Shown: positions 7,280 through 16,731, counted from the first letter of the stretch. The stretch: 64,000 nucleotides of DNA from Porphyromonadaceae bacterium (GCA_021372865.1 JAJFTO010000019.1:62001-126000); one strand, 5' to 3'. The notes: generated by a model not told the origin, from the letters alone. Made by a program: numbers and translations.

Positions 7280-8191
7280 TTAAAATACACTGTAGAAATC
7301 AGGCTTGATGCCAATTCCTACGCGCAGTTGTACGTCCTTTCTCTTGTAATCGAGCAGGCTATCTCCGGTACCACTGTAAAGTTCGCCGAAAATATATTGG
7401 TTGAATCTTTCCGATATTTTATATCCGGCACTGAATTTCAGATTAATGGCTTTCACGCTCTTCCGGAGACTATAGGTGCCTGTCAGCCACCATTTGTTGT
7501 CCGGTGTTTTGTAGTCTGCTGTGAAGTACCCTGTTCCTCTGTAGTCGTATAAGTCGCCGTTTTCTTCGCCCGTCATGAATGGAATTGTTATTTTGAAGCT
7601 GGTAGCGAGATTGGAAGTCAAAAAATATTTTCCCGAGAAACCAATCCAGTTGGTACTCCTCGATTCAATGCTGTCGCGACCGTTCGATTCATGTTCCAGT
7701 TGCAGGAAGGCTGCACCCGTAAGGCGGTTGTCCACAATAATATATCTTCCCAGTCCGATTCCCGGATTGTAGTTGGAATCCCTGAACGGAGCTGATTCCC
7801 GGTAAATATTCCAAAATGATTTTTGGGTATAGGTCAAATAGAGAAAGGTATCGAAAGGCAATCTGCTTCTTGTAAGACGATGTCTGAAACTGATCTGGAA
7901 TTTGGCATCGGCTGTTTCCCGGTCTATGTTTCTGTTTAAAGGAATGCCTGTAATAAAATAGTTGTCCTTGTAGATAGAAAAAGGTGGCAGGTTATCCATG
8001 TAGCTGATGATCTCCTCTTCAGACATGACTAGTTCCTGTCGGTCATGCTCTATTTTCGATTTCACGCCCTCGATGAGGTGCCTGAGCGTCCGTTTGGTCG
8101 TGTCGGATGGTACGTCTTCCGATTGTGCCTTTATTTCCAGAGTGAATGAAAAAAATATTACAAGAAGGGACAATAAAATTCTTTGGTGCAT
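7280..8191 (-). CDS. pldA: Outer-membrane phospholipase A1 (OMPLA)
   Basis: This 303-residue protein has a signal peptide (cleavage near KAQS, residue 23) and a 12-strand beta-barrel pattern. OMPLA motifs are clear: YTQKSFWNIYRESAPFRDSN (residues 121-140), and the catalytic segment LEHESNG with His167 and Ser169, followed 12 residues later by Asn181, the same H-x-S...N spacing as in E. coli PldA. It hydrolyses mislocalised phospholipids in the outer leaflet of the outer membrane after calcium-dependent dimerisation. It lies 35 bases downstream of a DUF3943 envelope protein and may be co-transcribed with it. Its 3' end abuts the SusD remnant. Confidence 0.93.
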   Translation of the reverse strand: MHQRILLSLLVIFFSFTLEIKAQSEDVPSDTTKRTLRHLIEGVKSKIEHDRQELVMSEEEIISYMDNLPPFSIYKDNYFITGIPLNRNIDRETADAKFQISFRHRLTRSRLPFDTFLYLTYTQKSFWNIYRESAPFRDSNYNPGIGLGRYIIVDNRLTGAAFLQLEHESNGRDSIESRSTNWIGFSGKYFLTSNLATSFKITIPFMTGEENGDLYDYRGTGYFTADYKTPDNKWWLTGTYSLRKSVKAINLKFSAGYKISERFNQYIFGELYSGTGDSLLDYKRKDVQLRVGIGIKPDFYSVF

Positions 8192-8226
8192 TTTGTGTAA
8201 TTTTTGCCATTATTGATTCAATCGGA

Positions 8227-9705
8227 TCAGACATACATACCGATCCCGAGGAAAAACTCATCTGAATTATGGTCGACATTTGGAAAATATTTATACACCG
8301 TATGTCGGGTAAAATGTCTGGCCCGAAATATTAGATGCGTATTTTCATTCAGCCGATATTTCATGTTCAGTCCCAGCAGATGTAGTCTGACACTGCTTTT
8401 ATCGCCCTGTACGTTAAGAAAATCGATTTCATCTGTTGTCAGATTTTTCAGTTTTTCATAATCGTTCACCCCTTTCCATGAGAAAAGAATATAATTTTCA
8501 GCATACAGTGCAAAGAGTAATTTCTGCCTGAATTGGAATGAACTGCTTAATTTCAGGCTAAACCCGCTGCCAAAATTATAATCTCTGTCTTCCAGCTTAA
8601 AATGGTCTGATGTGCTTGCTCCCAGTATAATCCCACTTAAGTGAGCACCGAATTGTGTTTTCACCTCATTCTTCTTCTTTTGTACAATGACTCCCGGACC
8701 GATTGCTGCTGCCTCGGAGATATACAGCGTTGTCGTGCTGTTATTGTTATTGTTTCCAGTCTGTTTTATGTCGTAGTAATTGAAATGTTGAAACAACCCT
8801 CCTGTGACCCATGTATTCTCATTTTGAAACAATACTTTGTTGAAAAGGAGGCCGAGGATGCTCATCTGTGTCAGATGAAATCCTTCATTCCCTATAATGG
8901 CTTCTCCGGTTGTTTGAAACCATTCATAGGGCTTTTCGACCAGTTCGCCATATTGTTCGCCATATTGCAATCCGGTTCCCAAAGTCGTGCTCCACAGATT
9001 TGCATCTGTGCTGTGAACGACTGTCATTGTTTCTCCTGAATACAATTCCAGGAGGTAAGGAGACCTGTAAAGAAGGTTTCCCCTGAATCGTCCTGTTTTC
9101 CATGCTTCACCGTTCATGAGTCTGGAAATAAGCCGGGTGGGGGAGAGGATGCCGGCAAGCAGCTCCCGGCCTGCACGTTCCAGTCCGGTTGTCCGGTTGT
9201 CGAGTATCAGATCGGTCCACCGGAACAGGACTTCTCCCAAAGCAGTCCCTCCCACGGTGGTTGCCCACAGGTCGTTGTGAGAGGGAGGTTTTGTCTCCAT
9301 CAGGTATTCCCACATCAGGCTACCTGCGGCCGTGACAAGGGAAGATTGATAGAATTCAAATCCGTTTGCACGCGCGCTGTTGAAATACATGGATCCATGA
9401 TAGGGATGTCCCGCAAGGTTTGTGGTGAAACGGTTTGTATCCCATACGGGCAATGTATTTATGTTGTTTCTCATGGAACGCAGGTTGATTTGCGCATATT
9501 CATCTTTCAGCACAAACCGGTTAAATCCCCTCATTGCCATGTTCAGGCCCACATTGATTGATACCGCTTTCCCTCTTTTTTTCTCAATGATGGAAAAAGG
9601 AACAATTGTTGAATCTGCCTGTATTGCAACAATGCTGTCTGTCCTGCCCTGTCCGTAAAGAGACAGGGAGAGTAGTACAAAATATATCAGGACCGCTGTT
9701 TTCAT
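8227..9705 (-). CDS. DUF3943-type outer-membrane protein
   Basis: A protein of about 492 residues from the ATG at 9705, with a signal peptide (LLSLSLYGQG) and long alternating beta-strand segments to the C-terminus (GIGMYV), consistent with an outer-membrane barrel. The N-terminal third, with NLAGHPYHGSMYFNSARANG and VGGTALGEVLFRWTDLILD, matches the DUF3943 pattern. No function is established for the family. It sits directly upstream of pldA in the same direction, which suggests, without proof, a role in outer-membrane lipid upkeep. Confidence 0.75.
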   Translation of the reverse strand: MKTAVLIYFVLLSLSLYGQGRTDSIVAIQADSTIVPFSIIEKKRGKAVSINVGLNMAMRGFNRFVLKDEYAQINLRSMRNNINTLPVWDTNRFTTNLAGHPYHGSMYFNSARANGFEFYQSSLVTAAGSLMWEYLMETKPPSHNDLWATTVGGTALGEVLFRWTDLILDNRTTGLERAGRELLAGILSPTRLISRLMNGEAWKTGRFRGNLLYRSPYLLELYSGETMTVVHSTDANLWSTTLGTGLQYGEQYGELVEKPYEWFQTTGEAIIGNEGFHLTQMSILGLLFNKVLFQNENTWVTGGLFQHFNYYDIKQTGNNNNNSTTTLYISEAAAIGPGVIVQKKKNEVKTQFGAHLSGIILGASTSDHFKLEDRDYNFGSGFSLKLSSSFQFRQKLLFALYAENYILFSWKGVNDYEKLKNLTTDEIDFLNVQGDKSSVRLHLLGLNMKYRLNENTHLIFRARHFTRHTVYKYFPNVDHNSDEFFLGIGMYV

Positions 9706-9718
9706 CCTTTCCAATCAT

Positions 9719-9784
9719 CAATCCAACCTATCAACCCATCAACCTATCATTACATCATTACATCATTACATTATTACATCAACC
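9719..9784. repeat. Low-complexity tandem tract (ATCAACCT / ATTACATC units)
   Basis: A stretch of imperfect 8-base units: first CATCAATC/CTATCAAC-like copies, then ATTACATC repeated about four times. It fills the gap between the last efflux permease gene and the DUF3943 gene. It is not coding and has no transposon ends. Confidence 0.7.
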
Positions 9785-10921
9785 TTACCCTCTTTTTTTG
9801 TAACTAAATACGGCCCACCCATTTAGTATAACTGCAATCACTCCCATTGCCAGCAGATTTCCGGTGACATCGGCCAGCTTACTGCCATTCAGATACAGCA
9901 TCCGGAAGGTGTCTGCCAGGTAACTGAACGGGTTAATGGCTGCAATCAACTGGGCCCATGATGGCATGCTGGAGACCGGGGTAAACATACCTCCCAGCAG
10001 AATCAGTATCAGGATAAAGAACATCACCAGAAAGCTGGCCTGTTGCATCGTCTCCGAGTAGTTGGATATGATGAGTCCCAGACCCGATATGGAGAGAATA
10101 AAAACGATGGCAGAAAAAAGTACTGCCAGTACACTTCCTACGGGCCATAGGCCGTATAACAGGTAGGCAGCGGAAACTGAGATAATCATTACAACCAGGC
10201 CGACAACCCAGAAGGGGATCAGTTTGGCCAGGATAAAGTGAATTCTACTCACCGGGGTGACGTTTATTTGCTGAATGGTTCCGTTTTCTTTTTCCATCAC
10301 GATATTCAATGCGGGCAGAATACCACAAATCAGGGTGAGCAGCAGCACCATAAAACCGGGGATCATAAAGTTTTTATAATCCAGCGACGGATTAAACTTG
10401 TATTGAGGAACAATATCAATCTGTGCCATACGCTTTATGGAAGCCCTTGATTGCGGTGGCAAGGTATGCATCAGTTCACTGCGCAGTTCCGACGAGAAAT
10501 CGTTAACAATCTGCGTAATATAATTGCTTCCCAGCAATCCCATGGTGCCGTTTACCGAGTTTACAGCCATGCCCACGCCGGATGTCCTGTTCTTTACCAT
10601 ATCAGTATCGAACGAGGAGGGAATCTCCAGAATCATATCTGTTTCGTTATGTTCCATGTTCAACATGGCAGTCCGGTAATCGGGTGGGGTATCGTTCAGG
10701 ATAAAATAGCCGGATGCTTCAATTTTGTCGGTCAGCCGCTTTGAGTATGTACTCTTGCTATGATCCACGACATCGATTCTGATATTTTTTATTTCGAAAC
10801 TGACAGCCCACGGAAATACCAGCAACACCATGATGGGATACATCACGATCATCCTTGGAATCAGTGGATTCCTGAACATCTGCTTAAACTCTTTCTCTAT
10901 GAGGAATTTTAATGTTTTCAT
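9785..10921 (-). CDS. ABC-2 type permease (YbhR/YbhS-like), second of pair
   Basis: A 378-residue membrane protein from the ATG at 10921: one N-terminal membrane segment, a large periplasmic domain (residues about 45-165), then five membrane helices ending in a short cytoplasmic tail. This is the DrrB/YhhJ/YbhR-type ABC-2 permease layout, including MEKENGTIQQINVTPV, the coupling region before the membrane block. It is the last gene of the seven-gene efflux operon and forms the heterodimeric pore with the preceding permease. Substrates of such systems are drugs or other amphipathic compounds; none can be named here. Confidence 0.9.
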   Translation of the reverse strand: MKTLKFLIEKEFKQMFRNPLIPRMIVMYPIMVLLVFPWAVSFEIKNIRIDVVDHSKSTYSKRLTDKIEASGYFILNDTPPDYRTAMLNMEHNETDMILEIPSSFDTDMVKNRTSGVGMAVNSVNGTMGLLGSNYITQIVNDFSSELRSELMHTLPPQSRASIKRMAQIDIVPQYKFNPSLDYKNFMIPGFMVLLLTLICGILPALNIVMEKENGTIQQINVTPVSRIHFILAKLIPFWVVGLVVMIISVSAAYLLYGLWPVGSVLAVLFSAIVFILSISGLGLIISNYSETMQQASFLVMFFILILILLGGMFTPVSSMPSWAQLIAAINPFSYLADTFRMLYLNGSKLADVTGNLLAMGVIAVILNGWAVFSYKKRG

Positions 10922-10968
10922 ATAATTTTTAGTTTTCAACTGTCAACTATCAGCTGTCAGCCTTGAAA
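10921..10968. repeat. Intergenic GCTGA-rich imperfect repeat tract
   Basis: On the minus strand this reads as a run of 8-9 base units based on GCTGAcA/GCTGATA/GTTGACA. Related tracts occur at about 14780-14835, 35877-35915 and 60984-61012. It fills the gap between the two permease genes. Confidence 0.5.
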
Positions 10969-10977
10969 CGTTTGTTT

Positions 10978-12084
10978 TTATTCAAGTCGTTTTTTTGTTT
11001 TCGCGATGGTCACTCCCAGCAGGAAGAGTGTCATTCCGATCAGAATGAGTATCTCTTTCCAGATCATTGTGATTCCCAGTCCCTGAATCATTACTTTTCG
11101 TACGGCTTCAATAAACCAGCGTGCTGGTACGATGGCCGACAACGCCTGTAACACCAGGGGCATGTTGTCTATAGGGAAGATCATACCTGAAAGCATCAGT
11201 ACCGGAATCATGGCTGTGATGGCCGAGAAGATGACCGCGTTCACCTGTTTATCAACCAGCGTGGAGACCGTCAGTCCATACGACAAAGTCAGGTTTATGT
11301 AGAGTATTGCAATCATAAAAAGTAACAAAAGGCTACCGTTTATAGGGACACCGAGTACGAAATAGCTCAGCAGAAGAATGATGATGAAATCGATAAACGA
11401 TATCACCATGTAGGGAATAGTCTTTGCAAAAATCATGGTTCCCTGTTTCAGTGGTGAAGCGAGGAGCACCTCCATGGTGCCGCGCTCCTTTTCCCGGACG
11501 ATGGAGACCGATGTCATGATGGTACAGATGATCATCAGCACCAGTCCCATTATTCCCGGCACAAACATATAGGAGGATTTCATCAGCGGATTGTAGATCA
11601 TCCGGTTTTCAGTCTGTATCTGAAAAGGAATCTGAATTAATTTGGTGTGTTCCTGTTGAAAACTAGCGATGATGGCAGTCGCATAGGTCGCCGAGATGGA
11701 TCCCCTATTTGGATCGGAGCTGTTGGAGAGCAGTTGTACAGCTGCCTTACCGGAGTGTACCAGGCTCTCCTGAAAGTTTTGTGGAAATACCACTGCCAGA
11801 TCGAGTTTTCCCTTTCGCATCGCTACCTCCATTTCCTCCATCGACTGCATATTTCCCTGATAGTTAAAGTAAGAGTTCTGTCTGATACGTTCTGCAATGC
11901 CGGTAGTAAAAGCATCGGGGGTGGGATCGTAGAAAGCCACACGAATATTCTGTACCTCCATGTTGATGGCAAAACCAAACAGCAGGATCTCTACCACGGG
12001 CATTCCCAGAATGATCAGTAATGTTCTGTTGTCACGCATGATGTGGCGGAACTCTTTTCTTACAAATGCGATAAATTGTTTCAT
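10978..12084 (-). CDS. ABC-2 type permease (YbhS/YbhR-like), first of pair
   Basis: This 368-residue permease has the same plan as its neighbour: cytoplasmic N-terminus (FVRKEFRHIMRDNRTLLIIL), a first membrane helix, a periplasmic domain of about 130 residues, and five C-terminal helices after VREKERGTMEVLLASPLKQG. It pairs with the downstream permease and with two ATPases encoded just upstream. The order TetR, TolC, MFP, ATPases, permeases is that of a tripartite exporter that would carry substrate from the inner membrane across the outer membrane. Confidence 0.9.
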   Translation of the reverse strand: MKQFIAFVRKEFRHIMRDNRTLLIILGMPVVEILLFGFAINMEVQNIRVAFYDPTPDAFTTGIAERIRQNSYFNYQGNMQSMEEMEVAMRKGKLDLAVVFPQNFQESLVHSGKAAVQLLSNSSDPNRGSISATYATAIIASFQQEHTKLIQIPFQIQTENRMIYNPLMKSSYMFVPGIMGLVLMIICTIMTSVSIVREKERGTMEVLLASPLKQGTMIFAKTIPYMVISFIDFIIILLLSYFVLGVPINGSLLLLFMIAILYINLTLSYGLTVSTLVDKQVNAVIFSAITAMIPVLMLSGMIFPIDNMPLVLQALSAIVPARWFIEAVRKVMIQGLGITMIWKEILILIGMTLFLLGVTIAKTKKRLE

Positions 12085-12140
12085 TTTTTGATATTTTTAT
12101 AATCAGTAGACAGCATTGTACACTAAGTGCATACTGTCTG

Positions 12141-12881
12141 TTAATCGCCCCTTTTTGCCTTGCGGGCCAGTTGCCTGAAAACTTCATCCATGGAGTCTGC
12201 GTTGAACTGACGTCGCAATTCCGCCGGTGTATCCAGTGCATCGATACGTCCGTCCACCATGATGGAGACCCGGTTACAATACTCCGCTTCATCCATATAG
12301 TGTGTGGTGACAAAGACTGTGATTCCCTGATCAGCGGCCTCATAGATCATCTCCCAGAATTGCCGCCTCATGGCCGGATCCACGCCGCCGGTCGGTTCGT
12401 CCAGAAAGACAATTTTGGGTTCGTGAAAGATGGCCACCGAAAAAGCCAGTTTCTGTTTCCAGCCCAGCGGCAGATATTTCACCATGGTGTTTCGTTCTTC
12501 GCGAAAGTTCAATCTTTCGAGCAACGCATCGGTCTTCGTGGCGATCACCTTATCAGTGAGCCCGTAGATACCACCGAACAGACGGATATTTTCCCACACC
12601 TTGAGGTCTTCATATAGTGAGAACTTCTGGCTCATATAGCCAATGTTGCGTTTGATCCGTTCATTTTCCTTAATGATATCGTAACCCGCTACTGTCCCTG
12701 CCCCTGCCGTAGGCATGCTGATACCGCAAAGCATCTGCATGGCTGTCGTTTTTCCTGCTCCGTTGGCACCGAGGAACCCGAAAATTTCACCCTCTTTCAC
12801 GTCAAAAGTGATGTGATCTACGGCAGTAAAATTGCCGAACTTTTTCGTCAGGCCTGATACTTCAATTACTTTTGCTTTCAT
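12141..12881 (-). CDS. ABC transporter ATPase, C-half equivalent of YbhF
   Basis: A 246-residue nucleotide-binding protein from the ATG at 12881, one base after the stop of the preceding ATPase gene. Walker A is GANGAGKTT; Walker B is IVFLDEPTGGVDP with the switch FVTTHYMDEAEYC. The signature loop is degenerate (LPLGWKQKLA instead of LSGGQ). In E. coli YbhF two such domains are fused in one polypeptide; here they are two adjacent genes. This one keeps the catalytic His of the H-loop, so the heterodimer probably has one canonical and one altered ATP site. Confidence 0.9.
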   Translation of the reverse strand: MKAKVIEVSGLTKKFGNFTAVDHITFDVKEGEIFGFLGANGAGKTTAMQMLCGISMPTAGAGTVAGYDIIKENERIKRNIGYMSQKFSLYEDLKVWENIRLFGGIYGLTDKVIATKTDALLERLNFREERNTMVKYLPLGWKQKLAFSVAIFHEPKIVFLDEPTGGVDPAMRRQFWEMIYEAADQGITVFVTTHYMDEAEYCNRVSIMVDGRIDALDTPAELRRQFNADSMDEVFRQLARKAKRGD

Positions 12882-12882
12882 A

Positions 12883-13788
12883 TTATTCACTTGTCAATGC
12901 CATGAAACAATCTTCTACAGTCGGTTTGATTGGAGCGATACGTACGTCGTCAAATTTTTTTTCTGCCAGATATTGTCTTAATTCTCCGACCTGCAACCCT
13001 TCGGTCACGGTGATATGAATCTTGTCTCCGAAAGCGAAACTGGTCTTCACTGCGGAGTAGTCACGCAGGGCAGACAGCAGGGCAGACATGCGGGTTCCTT
13101 CTACCGACCACAATATATCGGCGTAATTCTCAATGATACCCTGTGGGGTGTCGCTCGCAATAAACTTTCCATCCCGTATCAGCGCAATCCGGTCACAACG
13201 GCTTGCTTCGTCCATATAAGCCGTGGACACCAGGATGGTGATGCCCTGCTCCTTCAACCGTCCCAGCATATCCCAGAACTCCTTCCTCGATACAGGATCC
13301 ACACCGGTTGTCGGTTCATCCAGGATAAGAATTTCCGGTTTATGGATCAGCGCACAGCTTAATGCCAGCTTCTGTTTCATTCCGCCCGAGAGTGCACCGG
13401 CCCGCCGGTTTTTAAAGGGTTCTATCTGCTGATAAATATCTTTGATCAGGTGGTAGTTCTCCTCGATGGTGGTATTGAACAGTGTCGCAAAAAACGTCAG
13501 GTTTTCCTCCACGCTCAGATCCTGATAGAGCGAAAACCGCCCTGGCATGTAGCCAATGATCTGCCGTACCTTTCGATAATCAATCACCACATCATGCTCG
13601 TTCATGACTGCGATCCCGCTGTCGGGCAGCAGCAGTGAGGCGAGAATGCGGAAGAGCGATGATTTACCGGCGCCATCCGGACCAATTACCCCGAATATTT
13701 CACCGTCTTCCACTGAAAAAGTGATTCCGTTCAACGCATTCACTTTTCCTTTGGCGTAGCTCTTGTATAAATCTTTTACTTCAATCAT
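12883..13788 (-). CDS. ABC transporter ATPase, N-half equivalent of YbhF
   Basis: A 301-residue ATPase from the ATG at 13788 (a GTG lies 5 codons earlier). Walker A is GPDGAGKSS, the signature is intact (LSGGMKQKLALS) and Walker B is ILILDEPTTGVDP. The H-loop reads STAYMDEASRC with Ala where His is normal, the same change I recall in the first half of YbhF-type proteins. The C-terminal 80 residues form an accessory domain. Together with the next gene it makes an asymmetric ATPase pair for the two ABC-2 permeases. Confidence 0.9.
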   Translation of the reverse strand: MIEVKDLYKSYAKGKVNALNGITFSVEDGEIFGVIGPDGAGKSSLFRILASLLLPDSGIAVMNEHDVVIDYRKVRQIIGYMPGRFSLYQDLSVEENLTFFATLFNTTIEENYHLIKDIYQQIEPFKNRRAGALSGGMKQKLALSCALIHKPEILILDEPTTGVDPVSRKEFWDMLGRLKEQGITILVSTAYMDEASRCDRIALIRDGKFIASDTPQGIIENYADILWSVEGTRMSALLSALRDYSAVKTSFAFGDKIHITVTEGLQVGELRQYLAEKKFDDVRIAPIKPTVEDCFMALTSE

Positions 13789-13839
13789 TTTGTTGTCATT
13801 CACAGGACGCGGGTCCCCATTTCTACCTTTTCTCTGATT

Positions 13840-14736
13840 TTAAAATTTCACTTCGCCATACATGCCTATCTTCAGAAAGCCATCATTTGGAACGGCAATT
13901 TTAAGTGCATAGACTAAGTTTGCACGTTCGTTTTTGGTCTGTATGGTTTTGGGTGTAAACTCCGATTTGCTGGAGATCCAGTTGATTTTACCCCTATAGG
14001 ACTTCATGTTCCCTTCTCCGTCATCCACTCGTACGGCTACTTCATCGTTGAGTTTAATCCGTGCAAGCTGATCATTGGTCACATAAGCCCTCAGTTCCAT
14101 CGTGTCGGTATCTGCAATTTTAAAGAGAGGGGTACCCATTGTTGCCAGTTCACCTGCCTCAGCATACCGGTTGAGGACGGTCCCGGCAATCGGACTGACG
14201 ATACGGGTCTTTTCAAGCTGATCATCGAGTTGTGCCACCTGTATTTCGAGGGTCGAACTCTGAGCAGAAATGTTCTCACTGTTTTTTTCCAGGGTGGATG
14301 TCAACGCAAGCAATTGCTTCTGAAGTACATCGATCTGAGACTCTATGTCGTCGAGTTGCTTTTGATTGGCCGCATTGGAGGCAAGAAGCCTTTGTACACG
14401 TGCTTTTTCTCGTTCCTGTGTCCTGATCTGCTCCTGAATTGATGCGGTCTGCTTGCGTATATCCGGCTGTTGCGCCCTTACACCACGTGCATTGGAGAGG
14501 AGACTCATTTTTTGCAGATAGAGCTGTGTGCTGTCGATGACGCCCACGATTTGTCCCTGCTGCAACTGGTCCCCCTCATTCAGATTTAATGTCAAAATGC
14601 GACCATTCGCCTGAGAGGATACGATAATTTCTGTGGCTTCGAACGATCCGGTTGCGTCGTAATCGTCGTTGCCATTACCACAGGAAAGCAAAAGAAACGA
14701 GACTGATAATGAGGTGAGTAATGTAACTGGTTTCAT
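13840..14736 (-). CDS. HlyD/YbhG-type periplasmic adaptor (membrane fusion) lipoprotein
   Basis: This 298-residue protein has a lipobox (FLLLSCGNG, Cys near residue 19). A split lipoyl/barrel-sandwich domain flanks a long coiled coil (residues about 80-175, rich in Gln/Glu/Lys heptads), then a beta-barrel domain ends in KIGMYGEVKF. It bridges the inner-membrane ABC-2 exporter to the TolC-like channel encoded upstream, as YbhG does. It is the third gene of the TetR-TolC-MFP-ATPase-ATPase-permease-permease operon. Confidence 0.92.
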   Translation of the reverse strand: MKPVTLLTSLSVSFLLLSCGNGNDDYDATGSFEATEIIVSSQANGRILTLNLNEGDQLQQGQIVGVIDSTQLYLQKMSLLSNARGVRAQQPDIRKQTASIQEQIRTQEREKARVQRLLASNAANQKQLDDIESQIDVLQKQLLALTSTLEKNSENISAQSSTLEIQVAQLDDQLEKTRIVSPIAGTVLNRYAEAGELATMGTPLFKIADTDTMELRAYVTNDQLARIKLNDEVAVRVDDGEGNMKSYRGKINWISSKSEFTPKTIQTKNERANLVYALKIAVPNDGFLKIGMYGEVKF

Positions 14737-14778
14737 AGTTTAATCTTTTTTCGAATATTCTGTTTTAAATTTTTATTT

Positions 14779-14835
14779 AAAGCTGATCATTGATTGCCGA
14801 CTCTGCTGAAAGCTGACCGCTGACTGCGGAGTTAT
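14779..14835. repeat. Intergenic GCTGA-rich imperfect repeat tract
   Basis: AAGCTGATCATTGATTGCCG and AAAGCTGACCGCTGACTGCG are two related 20-base stretches in the gap between the TolC and adaptor genes. The same motif family recurs at 10921-10968, 35877-35915 and 60984-61012. No terminator function is obvious. Confidence 0.5.
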
Positions 14836-14841
14836 GATCAC

Positions 14842-16110
14842 TTAATTATTTGTTGTGTATTTAAGTGCATAAACCGACATGAGGTACTGAATTTCGTGCA
14901 ATGTCTTTGCTTGTTTGGCCGCTTCCTCTGAATTAATCTCCTTCATCAGGTCGGAGACGGTCATCGTGCCGTTTTCAACCTTTACTTCCGCTGCCTCACG
15001 TATCTGACTTTGCAGTCGAATGATTTCGTCGTCATCCCGCATTGTCATTCTGAATTTTTCAATTTCTATTTGCTGCTGGGGAATCACTGTATTCAGATTA
15101 TAGAGGAATGTCTCTCGCAGTGAATTGACAGACAGCTTTTGCAAGTCGATTTTTTTCTTGTCGTTTTTTAATGTGTATAAATTGCCGAAGTTCCACGAGA
15201 CACGTACGCCACCTAAAAAATAAGGAGAAAATTCATTGTCGAACATGTTAAGTCCCGGTTTCCCGTACCCTCCCTGTGCAAAAGCACCAATTGTAGGCCT
15301 TATCCTGGCATTCAGCAGCGATCTTTGGGTCTCAATGCTTTGTTCCCGGGCATCGAATGTTTGTAGTTCAGGCCTCTGAATAACGGGTGAGATCACTGAG
15401 TTACCCGGATCCGGTTTGATAAATACCATTTTGCTATCCAGTTCTTCTCCCATTAGTACCGACAACATCCGGATATATGCTTCCAGCGTGGATTCAAGAT
15501 GAATGCGTTGCTGGGCTGCTTTCAATTGCTCCACTTTTACTACGTTCAGGTCGCCTTCGTTGGCTACGCCATTTTGCACATAAACCTGCACATTGTCGTA
15601 GTTACGCTGAAGTTCTTTTTCAAGGATTTTATGCTGATTGAGTTGCCCCTTCATCAGCAGAATACCGAAATAAAGGTTGTTTACCCGCTCTCTCAGGGTG
15701 TAAATTTCACTTTCCAGCTGTTTCTTCTCTACAGCTGCCTCAGCTTCAATATTTTTTTTCTGTGCCGATATTTTTCCACCGTCCCAGATCAGCTGGTTAA
15801 GTTCGGCCACGAGCTTGTACTGGTCCTGGTCGATGGATGGAATTTCCAGCCCCGGCATGTTGATATCAATACTCGTGACATCAGACTGCCACGTTCCCTG
15901 GGCACTGAGCGTACCTTGCGGTAAATAAGCCTTATTTGCATTGGCAATGTTGAAGTTTTTCGTTCGCTCGATGAGGTCGTATCGTACGATAGCAGGATAA
16001 TTTGCTTCTGCTTTCGACTGGGATTCTTCAATCGTGATCATTTGCGCCGAAACGGACTGGATACCCAGCCCTGTCAATAGCACAAGATGTAACAATGTTC
16101 TCATATTCAT
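14842..16110 (-). CDS. TolC-family outer-membrane efflux channel
   Basis: A 422-residue protein with signal peptide (GIQSVSAQM) and two long helical repeats typical of TolC. Examples are QLESEIYTLRERVNNLYFGI in the first half and LRETFLYNLNTVIPQQQIEI in the second. Short beta segments (FAQGGYGKPGLNMF, GGVRVSWNFG) would form the barrel. It is the second gene of the efflux operon, 8 bases after the TetR gene, and supplies the outer-membrane exit duct. Confidence 0.92.
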   Translation of the reverse strand: MNMRTLLHLVLLTGLGIQSVSAQMITIEESQSKAEANYPAIVRYDLIERTKNFNIANANKAYLPQGTLSAQGTWQSDVTSIDINMPGLEIPSIDQDQYKLVAELNQLIWDGGKISAQKKNIEAEAAVEKKQLESEIYTLRERVNNLYFGILLMKGQLNQHKILEKELQRNYDNVQVYVQNGVANEGDLNVVKVEQLKAAQQRIHLESTLEAYIRMLSVLMGEELDSKMVFIKPDPGNSVISPVIQRPELQTFDAREQSIETQRSLLNARIRPTIGAFAQGGYGKPGLNMFDNEFSPYFLGGVRVSWNFGNLYTLKNDKKKIDLQKLSVNSLRETFLYNLNTVIPQQQIEIEKFRMTMRDDDEIIRLQSQIREAAEVKVENGTMTVSDLMKEINSEEAAKQAKTLHEIQYLMSVYALKYTTNN

Positions 16111-16118
16111 AATTTCAC

Positions 16119-16712
16119 TTATTTTTTGGTTGTTTTCATGATCCAGCCTATGATCTTTTCTTTCCGTCCGGTTATAAATTCCACAAACTCTTCTTCCTTC
16201 ACCAACCCTGAGGAGATGAACAAGGGTTTTGCTACAAATGGGAACATGGTAAGACTCAGCGTGTTGACTACTAAGTCTTTGGCGGAAATTTCCATTTTTC
16301 TTTCTTTCAGCTGTTTTTCAATTGCCGGTTGCGCAATTTGACGGGTATTTTGGGTGATTTCCTCAAAAAGTTTTCTGTTGACCGACAGCTCATTCAATAT
16401 AAAAATGGGGAGTTCTTCATTTTCGAGCAACAGGGTGGTATAATTTTCAGTGATGGAGCTTATTTTGTCTTCGAGAGAAATATTTTCATCTGACAAAACC
16501 GGCCCCATTGCGCCAAGTAACATCCTTAATTTCTCCTGTACTACCTTTTTGTAAAGATTTTCTTTGCTGCCAAAGTAGTAGTTAAGCAGGGCCAGGTTGG
16601 TACCCGCTTCCTCGGCAATATCCCTGGTCTTTGTGGCAGCGTACCCTTTCTGTGTAAAGAGCTTGTCGGCTGCACGGATAATTTTCTGTTCTGTTGTGAT
16701 TGTTTCCATCAT
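16119..16712 (-). CDS. TetR/AcrR-family regulator of the efflux operon (CecR/YbiH-like position)
   Basis: A 197-residue TetR protein: the N-terminal helix-turn-helix is AATKTRDIAEEAGTNLALLNYYFGSKENLYKK (residues about 19-50), followed by an all-helical ligand domain. It is the first gene of the operon it probably represses. A 39-bp near-palindrome that overlaps its -33 region lies 38 bases upstream. The layout TetR plus a YbhGFSR-type exporter parallels E. coli cecR-ybhGFSR, but I cannot identify the inducer. Confidence 0.92.
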   Translation of the reverse strand: MMETITTEQKIIRAADKLFTQKGYAATKTRDIAEEAGTNLALLNYYFGSKENLYKKVVQEKLRMLLGAMGPVLSDENISLEDKISSITENYTTLLLENEELPIFILNELSVNRKLFEEITQNTRQIAQPAIEKQLKERKMEISAKDLVVNTLSLTMFPFVAKPLFISSGLVKEEEFVEFITGRKEKIIGWIMKTTKK

Positions 16713-16731
16713 TTATTTTTTTTGATCGATA

